Shown: positions 62,224 through 64,000 of the stretch, in pieces
Layout of the letters: every line of letters begins with the position of its first letter
How positions within the stretch are numbered: the first letter of the stretch is position 1
Origin: Novosphingobium sp. CF614
GTDB taxonomy: Bacteria > Pseudomonadota > Alphaproteobacteria > Sphingomonadales > Sphingomonadaceae
Direction: 5' to 3'
Length of the DNA: 64,000 bases
Assembly: GCF_900113255.1 (NCBI RefSeq)
Contig: NZ_FOOR01000002.1
Location: forward strand, 62,001 to 126,000
Made by a program: the position numbers and the translations under genes
The notes under the pieces: model-generated
The model's database searches: none
What the model was told of the DNA's origin: nothing
What the model saw: only the letters and a program-made list of their open reading frames with translations

Positions 62224-64000
62224 ATGGTCCCCGCCGCGCAGAACCTGCCGCAAGCCTCGGAGCGTTTCCACATCAAGCGGAAACGCTCTTCATCTTTGGC
62301 GATCGCATTTTCCGAACCCTCGACCGTAAACGACCGGGTTGAAGATGCTCCAACCCGCCGCTTGCGCTCCGCTTCACTGGGTATTCTCGCCCTGGGGATC
62401 GTGACTGGCGCGGCGCCTTACGCCGCGTGGGCACAGGATCTTTCGCGCCCGGTGGACACCGCTCCGCTGGAAGGACAACCACCCGCCCCGCCATCCACCT
62501 CCGCCGACGAAGAACATATCGCCTTCGTCGCCGATACCGTCGATTACGATCAGAATGCCGAACAGGTTACGGCGAACGGCAATGTGATCCTGCGCCGCCA
62601 GCTGCAGTCGGTACGCGCGGACACGGTCACGTGGAACCGCAAGAGCGGCCAGATCGTCGCCAGCGGCAATGTCCGCCTCGTCGACGATGACGGCAACCAG
62701 CTCTACACGGATCGCGTCGAGCTGACCGACGAGCTCAAGACCGGCATGATGGAGAACCTGCTGCTGGTCCTGCGCGAAGGCGGCAGGCTGGCAGCGATGA
62801 AGGGCGAACGCATCGCCAACGGCGACGTCGTCCTCAGCCACGCGGCCTATACCGGATGCAGCGTGGTCGACAGCGACGGCTGCCCCAAGAAGCCGACCTG
62901 GCGCGTCGTCGCGAAGCAGGTGATCTACAGCGATGCGCAAAAGCGCGTGCGCTTCAAGGCCGCCCGGCTCGAGCTGTTCGGCGCGCTGCAGGTGCCGTTG
63001 CTGGGACTGACAGTCAGCACCGATGGCCGCGCGGTATCCGGGTTCCTGGTTCCCGACTTGCGTTCAAGCCCATCCAACGGCATCGAGATACGCCAGTCCT
63101 ACTACTGGAAAATCGCCGAGAACCGCGACCTGACCGGCAGCCTGTCCGCCTATACGAAGGCAGCACCGATGGCGTCGGTCGAATACCGTGCCCTCACCGA
63201 CAAGGGTGCCTACCAGATCACCGGTTACGCCACAGCGAGCAACAGGATACCGATCTTCGGTTCCGGCTCGGCGCCCGCGGCCGGCAGCCAGAACGCCTTT
63301 CGCGGCTACGTCTTCGCCAACGGCAGGTTTCAGCTCGACGACAACTGGAGCGTGACCGCCTCGATCCGGCGCGCGACCGATCGCACTTTCCTGCGCCGCT
63401 ACGACATCAACCGCGACGACCGCCTGCGTTCGATGATCGATATCGAGCGGATCGACCAGGACAGCTATTTCTCGTTCGCCGGTTACGCCACGCAGACCAT
63501 GCAGGCCGGCCGCGACCAGGGGCTGATCCCGGTCGCGCTGCCGGTGCTCGACTATCGCCGGCGCTTCGACGACCCGGTGCTGGGCGGCAAGATCGAAACG
63601 CAGTTCAACACGCTCGGCATCAGCCGCAGCGCCGGACAGGACACCCAGCGCGCGTTCGCCAGCACGCAATGGACGCTGCGCAAGATCACCGGTCTCGGAC
63701 AGGAAGTGATCCTGACGGGGCTTGCCCGGGGCGACGTCTATCATTCGGACCAGAACGCCGCGACGAGCACCGTGATCTACCGCGGCGATCCGGGCTGGCA
63801 AACCCGCGCGATCGCGCTTGCGGCGATCGACGTGAAGTGGCCGCTGGTCGGCGAGGCATTCGGCGGCACCCAGGTGCTGACGCCGCGCGTCCAGCTGGTG
63901 GCCAGCCCGACGGTGCGGAACCTGGAGGTTCCGAACGAGGATTCGCGCGCGATCGAGCTGGAAACCGGCAACCTCTTCGCGCTCAACCGCTTTCCGGGCT
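62224..64000 (+). CDS. lptD: LPS-assembly protein LptD (3' part beyond window)
   Basis: A partial coding sequence, 592 complete codons, running off the right edge with no stop. It has an OstA/LptA-like N-terminal domain (VADTVDYDQNAEQVTANGNV, IVASGNVRLVDDDGNQLYTDR, the CSVVDSDGCPKKP Cys pair) and then the start of the LptD beta-barrel (ATDRTFLRRYDIN, DSYFSFAGYATQ). LptD inserts lipopolysaccharide into the outer membrane. A signal peptide ends at AAWAQ (about codon 72 from ATG 62224). That ATG gives a long leader, so TTG 62296 or TTG 62362 are alternatives. A hairpin within the leader favours a later start. Confidence 0.9.
   Translation, partial: MVPAAQNLPQASERFHIKRKRSSSLAIAFSEPSTVNDRVEDAPTRRLRSASLGILALGIVTGAAPYAAWAQDLSRPVDTAPLEGQPPAPPSTSADEEHIAFVADTVDYDQNAEQVTANGNVILRRQLQSVRADTVTWNRKSGQIVASGNVRLVDDDGNQLYTDRVELTDELKTGMMENLLLVLREGGRLAAMKGERIANGDVVLSHAAYTGCSVVDSDGCPKKPTWRVVAKQVIYSDAQKRVRFKAARLELFGALQVPLLGLTVSTDGRAVSGFLVPDLRSSPSNGIEIRQSYYWKIAENRDLTGSLSAYTKAAPMASVEYRALTDKGAYQITGYATASNRIPIFGSGSAPAAGSQNAFRGYVFANGRFQLDDNWSVTASIRRATDRTFLRRYDINRDDRLRSMIDIERIDQDSYFSFAGYATQTMQAGRDQGLIPVALPVLDYRRRFDDPVLGGKIETQFNTLGISRSAGQDTQRAFASTQWTLRKITGLGQEVILTGLARGDVYHSDQNAATSTVIYRGDPGWQTRAIALAAIDVKWPLVGEAFGGTQVLTPRVQLVASPTVRNLEVPNEDSRAIELETGNLFALNRFPG
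62260..62288. repeat. 10-bp hairpin near the lptD start
   Basis: GAGCGTTTCC and GGAAACGCTC, separated by 9 bases, form a perfect stem. Such GCGTTTCC/GGAAACGC hairpins recur between genes in many alphaproteobacteria (from memory). If this is one, lptD translation should start downstream of it. Confidence 0.55.

Noticed and set aside
1..64000. CRISPR arrays, insertion sequences, prophage genes or integrases
   Set aside because: No regularly spaced repeats, transposase or integrase-like protein was recognised. The repeats found are short hairpins and palindromes.

Overview
The window is a chromosomal segment of a high-GC alphaproteobacterium. It is most likely a member of the Sphingomonadales, close to Novosphingobium or Sphingobium. 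The evidence is the gene orders mutM-rpsT-dnaA, rpmH-rnpA-yidD-yidC-engB, argH-lptM-like-lysA and purM/purN beside hdaA, alphaproteobacterial families such as DUF2794, two large TonB-dependent receptors, and dense, overlapping, often GTG- or TTG-started genes. No prophage, insertion sequence, CRISPR array or rRNA operon was seen. One tRNA (Thr, CGT) is present.

Layout. 0.1-5.1 kb: a minus-strand outer-membrane uptake operon (TonB receptor, PepSY membrane protein, DUF3088 protein) divergent from a HutC-like GntR repressor, with a candidate operator between them. 5.2-6.4 kb: a nickel/cobalt efflux pair, dmeR-dmeF, with a G-tract operator at the dmeR start. 7.1-12.7 kb: a complete RND efflux operon (outer-membrane channel, adaptor, pump). 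12.9-17.5 kb: tRNA-Thr, a TlpA-like thioredoxin, then argH, a small lipoprotein, lysA and a CysG N-terminal-type gene. 17.6-19.8 kb: an unrecognised three-gene unit consisting of a 57-residue peptide gene and two unknown proteins. 19.8-28.0 kb: the ComM/YifB ATPase, a ClpP-like exported protein, the rpmH-rnpA-yidD-yidC-engB cluster, a fused NUDIX-DUF47 gene and the Pit phosphate transporter. 28.1-34.8 kb: mostly metabolic genes (GST, S1/P1 nuclease, cupin, dapE, a dicarboxylate symporter, nth, dapB).

35-40 kb: two c-di-GMP-type signalling proteins, of which one has intact GGDEF and EAL motifs and one has a degenerate GGDEF, plus a sirtuin, a ThiF/MoeB-family E1-like enzyme and a DUF983 protein. 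40.5-43.7 kb: dnaA, rpsT and mutM on the minus strand. 44.1-50.7 kb: a sulfate/thiosulfate ABC operon (binding protein, cysT, cysW, cysA, a YezD-like protein) followed by a second TonB receptor, with a perfect 22-bp palindrome upstream. 51.1-60.7 kb: purine genes (purQ-purS, purM, purN), an SDR enzyme, DUF2794, cysE, hdaA, small conserved genes, ndk and holC. 60.7-64.0 kb: pepA and the 5' part of lptD, which runs off the window.

The best candidates for something undescribed are the peptide plus two-protein operon at 17.6-19.8 kb, a 15-codon upstream reading frame with a strong ribosome site coupled to purN, two gene fusions (NUDIX-DUF47 and PurN-MmcQ), and several long perfect or near-perfect hairpins. 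These include one inside the junction of the TonB-PepSY operon, one between rpmH and rnpA, and one with a G-rich loop between two signalling-region genes. All functional statements rest on reading the sequence and on family knowledge. No database search was run.
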